This document shows positions 9,657-18,337 of a stretch of DNA of 64,000 bases, in pieces (within the stretch, counting starts at the first letter, position 1; the number at the start of each line of letters is the position of its first letter). The stretch spans positions 1,302,001-1,366,000 of the forward strand of contig NZ_LR723670.1 in the NCBI RefSeq assembly GCF_902502825.2, in the 5' to 3' direction. A model generated the notes under the pieces. That model was not told the DNA's origin. It saw only the letters and a list, made by a program, of their open reading frames with translations, and made no database searches. The stretch comes from Pseudorhizobium flavum (GTDB taxonomy: Bacteria > Pseudomonadota > Alphaproteobacteria > Rhizobiales > Rhizobiaceae). A program made the position numbers and the translations under genes.

Positions 9657-10553
9657 ATGAGCTACTTTCTGCAGCAGATCGCGAATGCCGTGCCGCTGGC
9701 GACACTTTATGCGAGCCTCGCCTTCGGCTATGCGATCGCCTTTGCAGTGACGCGGCGTGCTGACATCACCTATGGAGCGATCTTCGCGTTCTCCGGGCAC
9801 CTTTATGTGTTGGTCGCCCACTTCGGGTGGAATGAACTTCGGCTCGTCTTGCCGGCCGCGCTAGCGCTGAGCGCTCTGGCCGCTCTCAGCGGCGGTGTGG
9901 CGACCGGCATGGTCAGCGGCCGGTTCATCATCCGGCCTCTGGCGAGCGTCTCTCCAAACGCTGTCATCGTCGGCTCGCTGGGCCTCGTGCTCGTCCTGAT
10001 GGAGGGGGCCCGGCTCGCGGCGCAAACCCGCGAACTCTGGCTGCCACCGCTGATGAAGGAACCGATCGTGCTGTGGTCGGGCGAGGACTTTCCGGTCACG
10101 CTGACGACCCTCCAGTGTCTGAGCACGGCGATCCTGCTGCTGCTGCTTGGAATTGGCGCGGTCCTCCTCGTCAGGAGCACCTGGGGAAGGCGATGGCGGG
10201 CGGTCTCGGAGGATTCACGGGCTGCCGAAATGTGCGGGGTCGATGCCCGAACGGTCTTCGTCATGTCCTATGCCGCTGCGGCACTCATGGCTTCGATCTG
10301 TGGTATCCTCGCCACCTCCTACTACGGCACGATGGATTTCGGCGCAGGCCTTGTCTTCGGGCTCAAGGTGGTATTGATCGCGGCGGCAGGCGGCCACGCC
10401 CAGCCGATCCGGGCCGCGGGCGGCGCCGCCGTGATCGGCTTCGCGGAGACACTGTGGGCAGGCTATGGTCCCATTGTGTGGCGAGATCTGGTGATCGTCG
10501 GCGGTCTCGTGGCCGTGCTGGTCATGAGCCGCAGGGAGAGGATTGTGCCGTGA
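9657..10553 (+). CDS. LivH-type branched-chain amino acid ABC permease, orphan
   Basis: Inner-membrane protein of 298 residues with about eight hydrophobic segments, resembling the LivH permease of HAAT-type ABC importers. The ABC-coupling loop region ([18 protein letters not shown]) matches the usual RAxAxxxxxAxxxGI pattern loosely. No LivM, LivG, LivF or binding protein lies nearby: the next gene is moaE on the opposite strand, 0 nt from the stop. It either works with components encoded elsewhere or has a different role. The start at ATG 9657 follows GGAATCCTGCGGC, with no strong SD. Confidence 0.8.
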   Translation: MSYFLQQIANAVPLATLYASLAFGYAIAFAVTRRADITYGAIFAFSGHLYVLVAHFGWNELRLVLPAALALSALAALSGGVATGMVSGRFIIRPLASVSPNAVIVGSLGLVLVLMEGARLAAQTRELWLPPLMKEPIVLWSGEDFPVTLTTLQCLSTAILLLLLGIGAVLLVRSTWGRRWRAVSEDSRAAEMCGVDARTVFVMSYAAAALMASICGILATSYYGTMDFGAGLVFGLKVVLIAAAGGHAQPIRAAGGAAVIGFAETLWAGYGPIVWRDLVIVGGLVAVLVMSRRERIVP

Positions 10554-11015
10554 CTACCGCCACTTCTCCCGCGCTCGATCATCGGCATCCTTGGCGGAAA
10601 CCCAGTCACCTGTCGTGCCGTCGGCCTTGTGCTCCTTCTTCCAGAAGGGTGCGGAGGTCTTGAGGTAGTCCATCATGAAGCTTGCGCCGTCGAACGCGGC
10701 CTGCCGATGCGCGGCCGCGGCGATCACCAGGACGATATTCTCGCCCGGCCCGATCTTCCCATATCGGTGGATGGCGGTCAGGCCTTGGAGCGAGAAGCGC
10801 TCGATCGCGAGACCTGCGATCCGCCGCATCTCCGCCTCGGCCATTCCCGGGTAATGCTCCAGTTCCAGCGCCGAAAGCGCGCCCTGCTCGTCACGGCAGA
10901 GGCCAGTGAACGTAACGACGGCGCCGATGCCCGTTCGCCCACCGATCAGCGCATCGATCTCCGACTGAAGGTCGAAATCCTGCATCTGGACCCGGATGAG
11001 GGGCGCCACGGTCAT
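10554..11015 (-). CDS. moaE: Molybdopterin synthase catalytic subunit
   Basis: Large subunit of MPT synthase, which converts cyclic pyranopterin monophosphate to molybdopterin using sulfur on MoaD. The 153-residue length is normal. The family features VTFTGLCRD, the LELEHYPGMAEAEM segment, the RYGKIGPGENIVLV strand and the active-site KTSAPFWKKE lysines are present. It follows moaD by 4 nt in the chain uvrC-pgsA-moaD-moaE. Its stop abuts the convergent LivH-type gene. Confidence 0.96.
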   Translation of the reverse strand: MTVAPLIRVQMQDFDLQSEIDALIGGRTGIGAVVTFTGLCRDEQGALSALELEHYPGMAEAEMRRIAGLAIERFSLQGLTAIHRYGKIGPGENIVLVIAAAAHRQAAFDGASFMMDYLKTSAPFWKKEHKADGTTGDWVSAKDADDRAREKWR

Positions 11016-11019
11016 AGGG

Positions 11020-11274
11020 TCAGCCGCCCGTCATCGGCGGGAATATGCCGATCTCACGGGCATTGCCGATCTTCTCGTGGTGCTCGACATGCTCCTGGTC
11101 GAGCGCCACCCGGATGACCTCGGGATACTGTAGCGCCGCCTCGTACTCCTCGCCGAGCGTCTTCAGGTGGACCAGGAGATCGCGCACGGTCTTCACGTCA
11201 TCGGGCAGTTCGATCTCTTCTTCCGGCTTGCCGATCCGCTCACGCACCCAGGCGAAATAGATGAGCTTGGTCAT
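11020..11274 (-). CDS. moaD: Molybdopterin synthase sulfur carrier subunit
   Basis: Ubiquitin-fold sulfur carrier of 84 residues ending in the essential Gly-Gly (PPMTGG), the site of C-terminal thiocarboxylation. The N-terminus TKLIYFAWVRERIG is typical. The start at 11274 lies 2 nt after the pgsA stop; longer frames upstream overlap pgsA and do not fit the family length. It pairs with moaE immediately downstream. Confidence 0.96.
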   Translation of the reverse strand: MTKLIYFAWVRERIGKPEEEIELPDDVKTVRDLLVHLKTLGEEYEAALQYPEVIRVALDQEHVEHHEKIGNAREIGIFPPMTGG

Positions 11275-11276
11275 GG

Positions 11277-11858
11277 TCAGTCCACCATGTGCTTGAGGCC
11301 AGCCTTGAAATAGTCGTAGCCGGTGTACATCGTCAGCACGGCGGCCACCCACAGCAGGCCTATCCCCATTTCGGTCGTATAGGGCAGCACCTTGTCACCG
11401 GCGGGACCTGCCAACAGGAAGGCGATGGCCACCATCTGGATCGTGGTCTTCCACTTCGCAATACGAGTGACCGGTACGGCCACCTTGAGCGCGGCCAGAT
11501 ACTCGCGCAGGCCGGAGACCAGGATCTCGCGGCACAGTATCACGATTGCAGCCCAGATCGACCAGCCGGCGATGGTTCCGTCGGCAGCCATGAGAAGCAG
11601 CACCGAGGCGACGAGCAGCTTGTCGGCGATCGGATCCAGCATGCGGCCAATATTGGAGGTCTGGTTCCAGATCCTCGCGAGGTAGCCGTCGAGATAGTCA
11701 GTAATCGAGGCGACCGCGAAGAGGATAAGAGCGGTCCATCGCGCAAAATCGGAACTCGCCAGACGCCCTTCGACAAAGAAGCAAAGGACGATGATCGGCA
11801 CGGCGACGATGCGCGCATAGGTCAGGAGATTGGGAATGTTGTATGCGCGCGATGCCAT
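11277..11858 (-). CDS. pgsA: CDP-diacylglycerol-glycerol-3-phosphate 3-phosphatidyltransferase
   Basis: Inner-membrane enzyme that makes phosphatidylglycerol phosphate, the first committed step to phosphatidylglycerol and cardiolipin. It has 193 residues and several membrane helices. The CDP-alcohol transferase motif D-x2-DG-x2-AR-x8-G-x3-D-x3-D is intact in DYLDGYLARIWN followed by GRMLDPIADK. It lies between uvrC (91 nt upstream) and moaD (2 nt downstream), a conserved rhizobial order. Confidence 0.96.
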   Translation of the reverse strand: MASRAYNIPNLLTYARIVAVPIIVLCFFVEGRLASSDFARWTALILFAVASITDYLDGYLARIWNQTSNIGRMLDPIADKLLVASVLLLMAADGTIAGWSIWAAIVILCREILVSGLREYLAALKVAVPVTRIAKWKTTIQMVAIAFLLAGPAGDKVLPYTTEMGIGLLWVAAVLTMYTGYDYFKAGLKHMVD

Positions 11859-11949
11859 TTCATAACCTGCTGCTTGACTTCTTCTAGTTGGCTCTTCCTG
11901 CGACGGGCGTCAACATGCGAGGCGGTCTTCGAAGGCTCATTTCGCGACA

Positions 11950-13977
11950 TCAGCCCGGCTGCTTCTCATGGAAGTGGTGATAGACCATCCGCGCGACCGT
12001 TTCGGAAATGCCTTCCACCGCCATCAGGTCGTGGAGGCCGGCACGGGAAACAGCCTTTGCCGTGCCGAAGTGCTGGAGCAGCTTGCGCTTGCGGCCTGGA
12101 CCGATCCCCGCGATCTCGTCGAGTGGGTTCTTGACCATCTCCTTCTTCCGCCTCGCTCGGTGGGAACCGATGGCGAAGCGGTGTGCTTCATCCCGCATGC
12201 GCTGCACGAAGTAGAGCACCGGATCGCGCGGGGGCAGCGAAAAATCACTGCGCCCCTCGGCGAAGAAGCGTTCGCGCCCGGCGTCGCGATCGACGCCCTT
12301 GGCGACACCGATTGCGGTTACCACGTCGCGGATGCCTAGCTCGTCGAGGATCGCCCGCACCGCCGTCATCTGCCCCTGGCCGCCGTCGATCAGGATCACG
12401 TCTGGCCATGCGGGGAAGGGGGCGTCCGCGTCTTCCGTACCGGCCGCTGAGCGATCCGGAATGCCTTCCTCCTTGATAAGCCGCGAGAACCGGCGCGTCA
12501 TCACCTCGCGCATCATGCCGAAGTCGTCGCCGGGGGTGATCTCCGTCGATTTGATGTTGAACTTGCGGTACTGGTTCTTCACGAAGCCTTCGGCCCCCGC
12601 CACCACCATGCCGCCGACGGCATTGGTGCCCATGATGTGCGAGTTGTCGTAGATCTCGATGCGGCGCGGGACGTAGGAAAGGCCGAAGGTCTCCGCGAAA
12701 CCCTTCAATAGCCGCGCCTGCGAAGAGGTTTCTGCCAGCTTGCGCCCATGGGCCTCTCGGGCGTTGCCGAGTACATGCTCGACCAGATCCCGCTTCTCAC
12801 CGCGCTGCGGCACCGAGATGGTCACTCGCTGGCCGGCCTTTTCGCAGAAGGCCAGAGCGAGCAGTTCCTGCTCCTCGACCGTCTCGGAGAGCAGGATATG
12901 CCTTGGCACCGGCTTGTCGTCATAGAACTGCGCCAGGAACGCATTGAGCACTTCGGCGCCCGACATCTGCGGGTCGGCCTTCGGGAAATAGGCGCGGTTG
13001 CCCCAGTTCTGGCCGGTGCGGAAGAAGAACACCTGGATGCAGGTAAGCCCGCCTTCGTGATGTATGGCGAAGACATCCGCCTCGTCGACTCCGGAAGGAT
13101 TGATCCCCTGGTGGCTCTGCACGTGAGAGAGGGCGGCGAGCCGGTCGCGGTAGATCGCTGCACGTTCGAAGTCGAGATCCTCCGACGCCTCCTGCATCTG
13201 CCGTGCGATTGCGGCCTTCACGTTCTGGCTCCTGCCGGAAAGGAAGTCCTTCGCCTCTCGGACCAGTTCCGCATAGCCCTCGTCGCTGATCTCGTGGGTG
13301 CAGGGACCCGAACAGCGCTTGATCTGGTAGAGGAGGCAAGGCCGTGTCCGGGTCTCGAAGACACTGTCGGTACAGGTCCTCAGAAGAAAGGCGCGCTGCA
13401 GGGAGTTGATCGTCCGGCCCACCGCGCTCGCAGAGGCGAAGGGGCCGAAATAGTCGCCTTTGCGGGCTCGCGCGCCGCGATGCTTGAAGATCGCCGGTGC
13501 CCGGTGGTCCCCGGTGATCATGATATAGGGAAACGACTTGTCGTCGCGCAGAAGCACGTTGAACCTTGGGCGCAACCGCTTGATAAGGTTCGCCTCCAGC
13601 AGAAGCGCCTCGGTCTCGGTGCGCGTCGTGACGAACTCCATGTGGGTCGTCTCGCGCACCATGCGCGACAGCCGATTTGAATGGACCCGGCCCTGCGCAT
13701 AATTGCCGACGCGCTTCTTGAGGCTGCGGGCCTTGCCGACATACATGACGTCGCCGGCCTCGTTGAACATGCGGTAGACGCCGGGCGCATTCGGCAGGTG
13801 CTTGACGAATTCGGCGATCAAATCGGCGCCCTTCAGGCCGCTCTCGTTCTTCCAGCCCTCGCTCCAGTCGACACCGAGTGCCCGCTCGACCTGCGGCTCG
13901 GCAGCGGCGACGTCGTCCTCGTCATCTTCGGTATCATCATAAAGGACGCCGCCATCCGGCAGCTTGGCTGAACTCAT
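11950..13977 (-). CDS. uvrC: Excinuclease ABC subunit C
   Basis: Dual-incision nuclease of nucleotide excision repair, recruited by UvrB. It has 675 residues. The GIY-YIG nuclease domain starts around residue 65 ([18 protein letters not shown]) and makes the 3' cut; a UvrB-binding UVR segment ([20 protein letters not shown]) follows; the RNase H-like domain for the 5' cut includes [19 protein letters not shown]; the C-terminus ends in two helix-hairpin-helix motifs ([13 protein letters not shown]). The first roughly 55 residues are an acidic extension absent from E. coli UvrC but common in the Rhizobiaceae. It is divergent from the outer-membrane protein gene. Confidence 0.97.
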   Translation of the reverse strand: MSSAKLPDGGVLYDDTEDDEDDVAAAEPQVERALGVDWSEGWKNESGLKGADLIAEFVKHLPNAPGVYRMFNEAGDVMYVGKARSLKKRVGNYAQGRVHSNRLSRMVRETTHMEFVTTRTETEALLLEANLIKRLRPRFNVLLRDDKSFPYIMITGDHRAPAIFKHRGARARKGDYFGPFASASAVGRTINSLQRAFLLRTCTDSVFETRTRPCLLYQIKRCSGPCTHEISDEGYAELVREAKDFLSGRSQNVKAAIARQMQEASEDLDFERAAIYRDRLAALSHVQSHQGINPSGVDEADVFAIHHEGGLTCIQVFFFRTGQNWGNRAYFPKADPQMSGAEVLNAFLAQFYDDKPVPRHILLSETVEEQELLALAFCEKAGQRVTISVPQRGEKRDLVEHVLGNAREAHGRKLAETSSQARLLKGFAETFGLSYVPRRIEIYDNSHIMGTNAVGGMVVAGAEGFVKNQYRKFNIKSTEITPGDDFGMMREVMTRRFSRLIKEEGIPDRSAAGTEDADAPFPAWPDVILIDGGQGQMTAVRAILDELGIRDVVTAIGVAKGVDRDAGRERFFAEGRSDFSLPPRDPVLYFVQRMRDEAHRFAIGSHRARRKKEMVKNPLDEIAGIGPGRKRKLLQHFGTAKAVSRAGLHDLMAVEGISETVARMVYHHFHEKQPG

Positions 13978-14399
13978 CCCGTCCTCTTCGTCCGCTGGAC
14001 TTGTCGTCGCCGTGGCTCGACGGCAATGCAGCCCGGACTTCGAATCGCAACCTAGTGAATGCGTAGAGGTAGTGCTTCAAGGCCGACAATAAAAGACAGC
14101 GAGTCCTGGCTATGATTCTCCCACCAAGAATGCTTGCCATTATGTGAACGAAAGGAAGGACGAACGAAGAGAAGGGCGCTCGTTGGTGTCTCAGATCGCG
14201 TTGTGAAAATCATGGTTAAAAAACAGTATGTTGCCGCGATGCAACATCACTGTTTTGCCGTTCCGGGGCCACAATCAATTCACAGTTCGGCTCTTTCTTG
14301 TCCGCATTTCCCAAACATCTTCGCCTCCAGCGGGCCGGGAGCAAGTCCTGCGGCATTCTCGTCGCGACACATTCCGGCGCAGCAAAAAGGAGAGTTTTC
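13978..14399. other. 422-bp intergenic region between divergent uvrC and omp gene
   Basis: No convincing protein gene. It must hold the divergent promoters for uvrC and the outer-membrane protein. The one strong structure is the dyad at 14220-14256 (separate entry). The bases between that dyad and the ATG at 14400 would make a long 5' leader, with SD AAGGAG at 14387-14392. I could not fix promoter hexamers with confidence. Confidence 0.5.
14220..14256 (+). other. 15-bp inverted repeat: possible terminator of a short RNA or mRNA leader hairpin
   Basis: AAAACAGT followed by ATGTTGC (14220-14234) pairs with GCAACAT (14241-14247) and, after one bulged C, ACTGTTTT (14249-14256); the loop is CGCGAT. 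The right arm ends in TTTT, which fits a rho-independent terminator on the + strand, but it could equally be a stabilising hairpin in the leader of the outer-membrane protein mRNA or a protein-binding dyad. Confidence 0.55.
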
Positions 14400-15032
14400 A
14401 TGCGTATTCTCATCGCAACCCTGATGGCTTCTGCCGCAACCCTCGCAGCCTTCTCGGCCGCCAATGCGGCCGATGCCGTAGACCAGATTCCGGAAGCCCC
14501 GATCGCCTATGAGCAGCCGGCTCCCGTAAAGGACTGGAGCGGCGCATATATCGGTGCCTACGGCGCATATGACTGGGGTCGCTTCGACGGTGATCGCGAA
14601 GGTGCGTTCGGCGGCGGCGTCTTCGGCGGCTACAACATGCAGAGTGGCCAAATCGTCTACGGTGTCGAGGCTGATGCCGGTTACAACGGCGAAGAAGCGG
14701 ATGCCGCTCCGGGCGTTGAAGGCAAGGCCGGCTGGAACGGCTCTGTCCGTGCCCGCGTCGGTTATGACCTCAACCCGTTCCTTCTCTACGGTACGGCCGG
14801 TGTGGCACTGCAGGACAACGAACTGTCCGACGCAACCTCGTCAGACAGCAACACCGCCGTCGGCTACACGGTTGGCGCAGGCGTCGAGGCGCTGGTGACG
14901 GACAACATCACGACCCGCGTCGAATATCGCTACACCGACTTCGGTAGCGATACCTATTCGCTCGACAGCGGCGCCGTTTCCAGCGGTTACGACGACCACA
15001 GCGTGAAGGTCGGTATCGGCGTCAAGTTCTGA
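14400..15032 (+). CDS. Outer-membrane beta-barrel protein (RopB/Omp25-like)
   Basis: Exported protein of 210 residues. Residues 1-22 form a Sec signal peptide (RILIATLMASAATLAAFSAA, cleavage after ANA). The mature part has the pattern of an eight-stranded barrel: WSGAYIGAYGAYDWG, alternating Gly/aromatic strands, RVEYRYTDFG near the end and a C-terminal Phe (VGIGVKF), the signal read by the BAM complex. This matches the Omp25/Omp31/RopB group of the Rhizobiales. The start at 14400 is set by SD AAGGAG 7 nt upstream and by the signal peptide; the longer frame lacks both. It ends in a terminator. Confidence 0.92.
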   Translation: MRILIATLMASAATLAAFSAANAADAVDQIPEAPIAYEQPAPVKDWSGAYIGAYGAYDWGRFDGDREGAFGGGVFGGYNMQSGQIVYGVEADAGYNGEEADAAPGVEGKAGWNGSVRARVGYDLNPFLLYGTAGVALQDNELSDATSSDSNTAVGYTVGAGVEALVTDNITTRVEYRYTDFGSDTYSLDSGAVSSGYDDHSVKVGIGVKF

Positions 15033-15053
15033 TCGCTCATATTGCGAAGAAGG

Positions 15054-15084
15054 AATGCCGGCGGCCATGGCTGCCGGCATTTTC
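15054..15084. terminator. Intrinsic terminator after the outer-membrane protein gene
   Basis: AATGCCGGC (15054-15062) pairs with GCCGGCATT (15073-15081), followed by TTTTC. The A-rich left side suggests it can also act for the convergent GST gene that ends at 15088. Confidence 0.75.
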
Positions 15085-15087
15085 GTG

Positions 15088-15687
15088 TCAGGCGCTGGTC
15101 TTCAGCGCATCGAAGTCCTGAAATCGCTGCTGGAAGGCCGCGGGCCAGGCGGCGAGCTCAGGCCGCCCCTCCCGCCAATTCTTCTCGGCGAACCGCAGGT
15201 CGAGATAGCTCAGCAGTGCGGCGAGCGCGAAATGGCCGCCGTTGAGCTTCCTGTCTGTCTTGGGCAGCTGCACATCGAGGAAATCCAGCCCCCGGCTGAC
15301 CTTGCCCCACTGCTTGTCGATCCACGGCTGGTGGACGAGTTCCTCTGGCCTGCTGCGACGCTCGTTCATGATGGCGAGCAGACTGTCCATCATTCCGTCG
15401 CAGAGTGACTCCAGCACGTCGGCATTGGCCCGCTTCGGATCCTTTCGGGGATAGAGCTTTCCGCCCGACAGGCGGTCGAGATAGTGCATGATCGCGACAC
15501 TGTCGTAGATCGGCGGCTCATCCTTGCGCAGCAGGGTAGGGATCTTGCCGAGCGGATTGCTGTCCAGCAGTTCCGGCGGCGCCGCCGCGGTCTCCACCTT
15601 CACGGCATCAAGTTCGATCCCGAGATGCCGGGCGGCCATCCGCACTTTTGCAGCGTAAGGGGAGGCTGGAGAATAAAGAAGCTTCAT
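15088..15687 (-). CDS. Glutathione S-transferase
   Basis: Protein of 199 residues with a clear N-terminal thioredoxin-fold GST domain: KLLYSPASPYAAKVRMAARH (the Ser of SPASPY in the glutathione-activating position), the NPLGKIPTLLRKDEP cis-Pro segment and DSVAIMHYLDRL. The C-terminal helical domain is present. It is likely a cytosolic detoxification enzyme; substrate unknown. It lies 26 nt upstream of the RNase T2 stop but both read leftward, with RNase T2 first. Confidence 0.92.
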   Translation of the reverse strand: MKLLYSPASPYAAKVRMAARHLGIELDAVKVETAAAPPELLDSNPLGKIPTLLRKDEPPIYDSVAIMHYLDRLSGGKLYPRKDPKRANADVLESLCDGMMDSLLAIMNERRSRPEELVHQPWIDKQWGKVSRGLDFLDVQLPKTDRKLNGGHFALAALLSYLDLRFAEKNWREGRPELAAWPAAFQQRFQDFDALKTSA

Positions 15688-15713
15688 GGCGCGGTCCTTG
15701 CTGTCTTGAGCGA

Positions 15714-16361
15714 TTATTCGGCGGGGGGCAGTTCGACCCGATCGAGGCGGCAGCCGCCACGGTCAACCTCTGCACAATCACGGAAACGAAATTCCTTTGT
15801 CAGGCAGATGCGGATCTCCTTCAGACGCTGCCCCTCGCAACTGATGGCGATCCCGCTCGTCGACATGCCGGGATTGGCCGCCACGAAACTCCGCTCGATT
15901 TCCGCTGCCGGCAGTGTCAGGCGTGCTTCACCGTCGGAAACCTTCGGGGGGATTTGGATGCGCTCGAATGCCTGGCGGGTCGCATCGAAATAGCCGCGCT
16001 GCGTCAGCCCGCTGCAACTGCCATGCTTGCGCCACTGGTGACCGATCAGCCCCATCGACGGCATGATGTCGAAGACGATGTTTCCGACAGAGCGCGGCAC
16101 GCGCTGCGGCTCCTGGCTTCGGCAGTATTCGGGATAGCCGCGTTCATGCTGCGGCCATAGTCCGTGGACGACGAAACGGAATTCCTCATCACTGCTGCAT
16201 TGCGGGGAACGGCTCGGGCGCTTCTGGGTTGCGCAATAGGTCGGCGACCAGGAAAGCGACAGGACATAGAAGTCGAAGCTCTGGGATCTGGCCAAACTCG
16301 CGGAAGAAAAGAGCAGAAGGATAGCAATTGGTAGCAGTCGGATGTGAAAAGGTTGATCCAT
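15714..16361 (-). CDS. Secreted ribonuclease T2 family protein
   Basis: Endoribonuclease that cleaves single-stranded RNA through a 2',3'-cyclic phosphate. It has 215 residues with an N-terminal signal peptide (LLPIAILLLFSSASLARS), so it acts in the periplasm or outside. Both active-site boxes are intact: CAS I FVVHGLWPQ and CAS II HQWRKHGSCSG, each with its catalytic His. Several Cys residues fit the disulfides of the fold. Start at ATG 16361, with GAAGGGAA upstream; a GTG one codon earlier is also possible. E. coli RNase I is the best-known relative. Confidence 0.94.
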   Translation of the reverse strand: MDQPFHIRLLPIAILLLFSSASLARSQSFDFYVLSLSWSPTYCATQKRPSRSPQCSSDEEFRFVVHGLWPQHERGYPEYCRSQEPQRVPRSVGNIVFDIMPSMGLIGHQWRKHGSCSGLTQRGYFDATRQAFERIQIPPKVSDGEARLTLPAAEIERSFVAANPGMSTSGIAISCEGQRLKEIRICLTKEFRFRDCAEVDRGGCRLDRVELPPAE

Positions 16362-16449
16362 CACATCATTCCCTTCAATGTGCCCGAGTCAGTGTCTGCC
16401 CTGCATTCGCTGGGACCATTCGAGGGAGAGAGAAGAGCGGCAAAGCTGG

Positions 16450-17391
16450 ATGACCTTGAAAAAATACTTGTGGCCTGTCGTCGGCGGCGCGACGATAGCC
16501 GTTTGTGGCTGGCTTCTCTACAAGGAATTGCGTGGGCTCTCTCTGGACGACGTCTGGGATAGCTTGACGGCAATTTCCCCCACCCACTGGGTACTCGCGG
16601 GGCTCTCGACGCTCGTAGCCTATGCGGCGCTCGCGGGTTATGACCGGATTGCGCTCATGCATCTCGGCCGGTCGGTGAACCTGTGGTTCATTACTGTTAC
16701 CTCCTTCACGACCTACGCGCTCTCCCACAATATTGGTGCATCGGTCATCTCGGGCGGCGTGGTTCGTTTCCGCGCCTATTCGTCCAAGGGGTTGAGCGGG
16801 CGTGAGATAGGCGGGCTTATTGCCATCTGTTCCTTCACCTTCGCGCTCGGAACGCTGCTTCTGGCAGGCGTGGTCCTCATCCTGAAGCCGCACATCACCG
16901 ATCGCTTCGGCGAGGGGTTCCCTCTTAGCGTCTCCTCCGCCACCGGCTACGGGATTCTGGTGCTGATAGGAATCTATGTCGCGGTCAGTTTTCTGCGCCC
17001 CCGTCCGATCACAATAGGATCGACGCAGTTGACCTATCCATCGCCGAAAGTGGTCCTCTCCCAGATGGTCATTGGGCCGGTAGAGCTGATCGGCGCGGCA
17101 GGCATTATCTATTTTGCCCTTCCAGAGGCCGGCAATCCTGGCTTCATAGTTGTGCTCGGCATCTTCCTCGCGTCCTTCTCGGCAGCCTTGATCTCGCATG
17201 CGCCGGGTGGGCTCGGCGTATTGGAGCTCGTCTTCGTCATGGGACTTCCGGACATGGACCCGGCGGACGTGATCGCGGCTCTTCTCGTCTTTCGGCTGTT
17301 CTACCTGCTGATCCCCTTTGCCATGGCGCTCGGGGTGATTTTCGTCTTCGAGAGGACGCAGTTCCGCGCCGGGCGAAGCGCCGAACCTTAG
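16450..17391 (+). CDS. YbhN/UPF0104-type lysylphosphatidylglycerol synthase transmembrane protein
   Basis: Integral membrane protein of 313 residues with seven to eight hydrophobic segments, matching the flippase-like membrane part of MprF (LPG_synthase_TM family) without the soluble aminoacyltransferase domain. The family pattern LSHNIGASVISGGVVRFRAY and the HAPGGLGVLELVF segment near the C-terminus are visible. The role is unproven; lipid handling is likely. The TAG (17389-17391) overlaps the stop of the convergent rlmJ gene by 3 nt. Start chosen at ATG 16450 because upstream residues are polar and short. Confidence 0.85.
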   Translation: MTLKKYLWPVVGGATIAVCGWLLYKELRGLSLDDVWDSLTAISPTHWVLAGLSTLVAYAALAGYDRIALMHLGRSVNLWFITVTSFTTYALSHNIGASVISGGVVRFRAYSSKGLSGREIGGLIAICSFTFALGTLLLAGVVLILKPHITDRFGEGFPLSVSSATGYGILVLIGIYVAVSFLRPRPITIGSTQLTYPSPKVVLSQMVIGPVELIGAAGIIYFALPEAGNPGFIVVLGIFLASFSAALISHAPGGLGVLELVFVMGLPDMDPADVIAALLVFRLFYLLIPFAMALGVIFVFERTQFRAGRSAEP

Positions 17392-18254
17392 CGTTCTTCG
17401 GGCTGCGTCTCTCCGCGGAGCCAGAAGGCGCGCTGCGATGCGAATCGATCCTGGGCCAGCACCTGTTTGAGCACCGGCAGCAGCGCGTGCAACTCGTCCT
17501 TCAGCGTGAAGGGCGGGTTGACGATGATGAGGCCCGAACCCGTCAGCCCAGTGGTCTCCCGGTCGCTGCGTACCGAGAGCTCCGCGCACAGCATCTTCGG
17601 GATCTCAAGATCCTGCAGTGCCTGGTGAAAATCCTTGATAGGCGCGCCCTTCTTCAGAGGGTACCACAGGCAATAGGTGCCGCCGGGGAAGCGGCGATAG
17701 GCACCCGCCAGCCCCTTCACCAGCCGCTCGTATTCGTCCGGCTCCTCGAAGGGTGGGTCGACGAGGATGATCCCGCGCTTCTCCTTGGGTGGCAGATGGG
17801 CGCCCAACGCCAACCAGCCGTCCAATTCCGTTACACGCACCTGATAATCGCCCTCGAACAGCCTGGAGAGCCGGCCGAGGTCGTCGGGGTGCAGTTCCAT
17901 CGCGGACAGCCGGTCCTGCGGCCTGAACAGCATGCGGGCAAGCTTCGGCGATCCGGGATAGAGCCTGACGCCGCCGTTGGGATTGAGGTCTCGCACCGCC
18001 GAGAGGTAGGGCGAAAGAAGTTCCGCGACTTGCGGCGGAAGCTCGGCCAACATCAGCCGGCCGATCCCCTCTCGCCATTCGCCCGTCTTCTGGGCCTCCT
18101 CGGAAGAGAGGTCGTAGAGGCCGATGCCTGCATGCGTGTCGAGCACGCGGAAGGCCTTGTCCTTCTTCTGCATGTAGAGAACGAGGCGCGCCAGCACCGC
18201 ATGCTTCAGCACGTCGGCGAAGTTGCCTGCGTGGTAGATGTGCCGATAGTTCAT
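17388..18254 (-). CDS. rlmJ: 23S rRNA (adenine(2030)-N(6))-methyltransferase
   Basis: SAM-dependent enzyme that methylates A2030 of 23S rRNA; 288 residues. The N-terminus NYRHIYHAGNFADVLKHAVL is diagnostic of RlmJ. The SAM-binding segment VLDTHAGIGLYDL and the catalytic DPPFE motif (IILVDPPFEEPDEY) are present. The start at 18254 gives the family N-terminus; the longer frame adds 24 unrelated residues. Divergent from the molybdopterin oxidoreductase gene. Confidence 0.95.
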   Translation of the reverse strand: MNYRHIYHAGNFADVLKHAVLARLVLYMQKKDKAFRVLDTHAGIGLYDLSSEEAQKTGEWREGIGRLMLAELPPQVAELLSPYLSAVRDLNPNGGVRLYPGSPKLARMLFRPQDRLSAMELHPDDLGRLSRLFEGDYQVRVTELDGWLALGAHLPPKEKRGIILVDPPFEEPDEYERLVKGLAGAYRRFPGGTYCLWYPLKKGAPIKDFHQALQDLEIPKMLCAELSVRSDRETTGLTGSGLIIVNPPFTLKDELHALLPVLKQVLAQDRFASQRAFWLRGETQPEER

Positions 18255-18337
18255 GACCGCTTCTGCCCCGGATGAATTAATTTGATAGGCCGCAAATCGC
18301 GCTTTTTGCGGCATTGTGCATGGCATATAGAAAAGCC

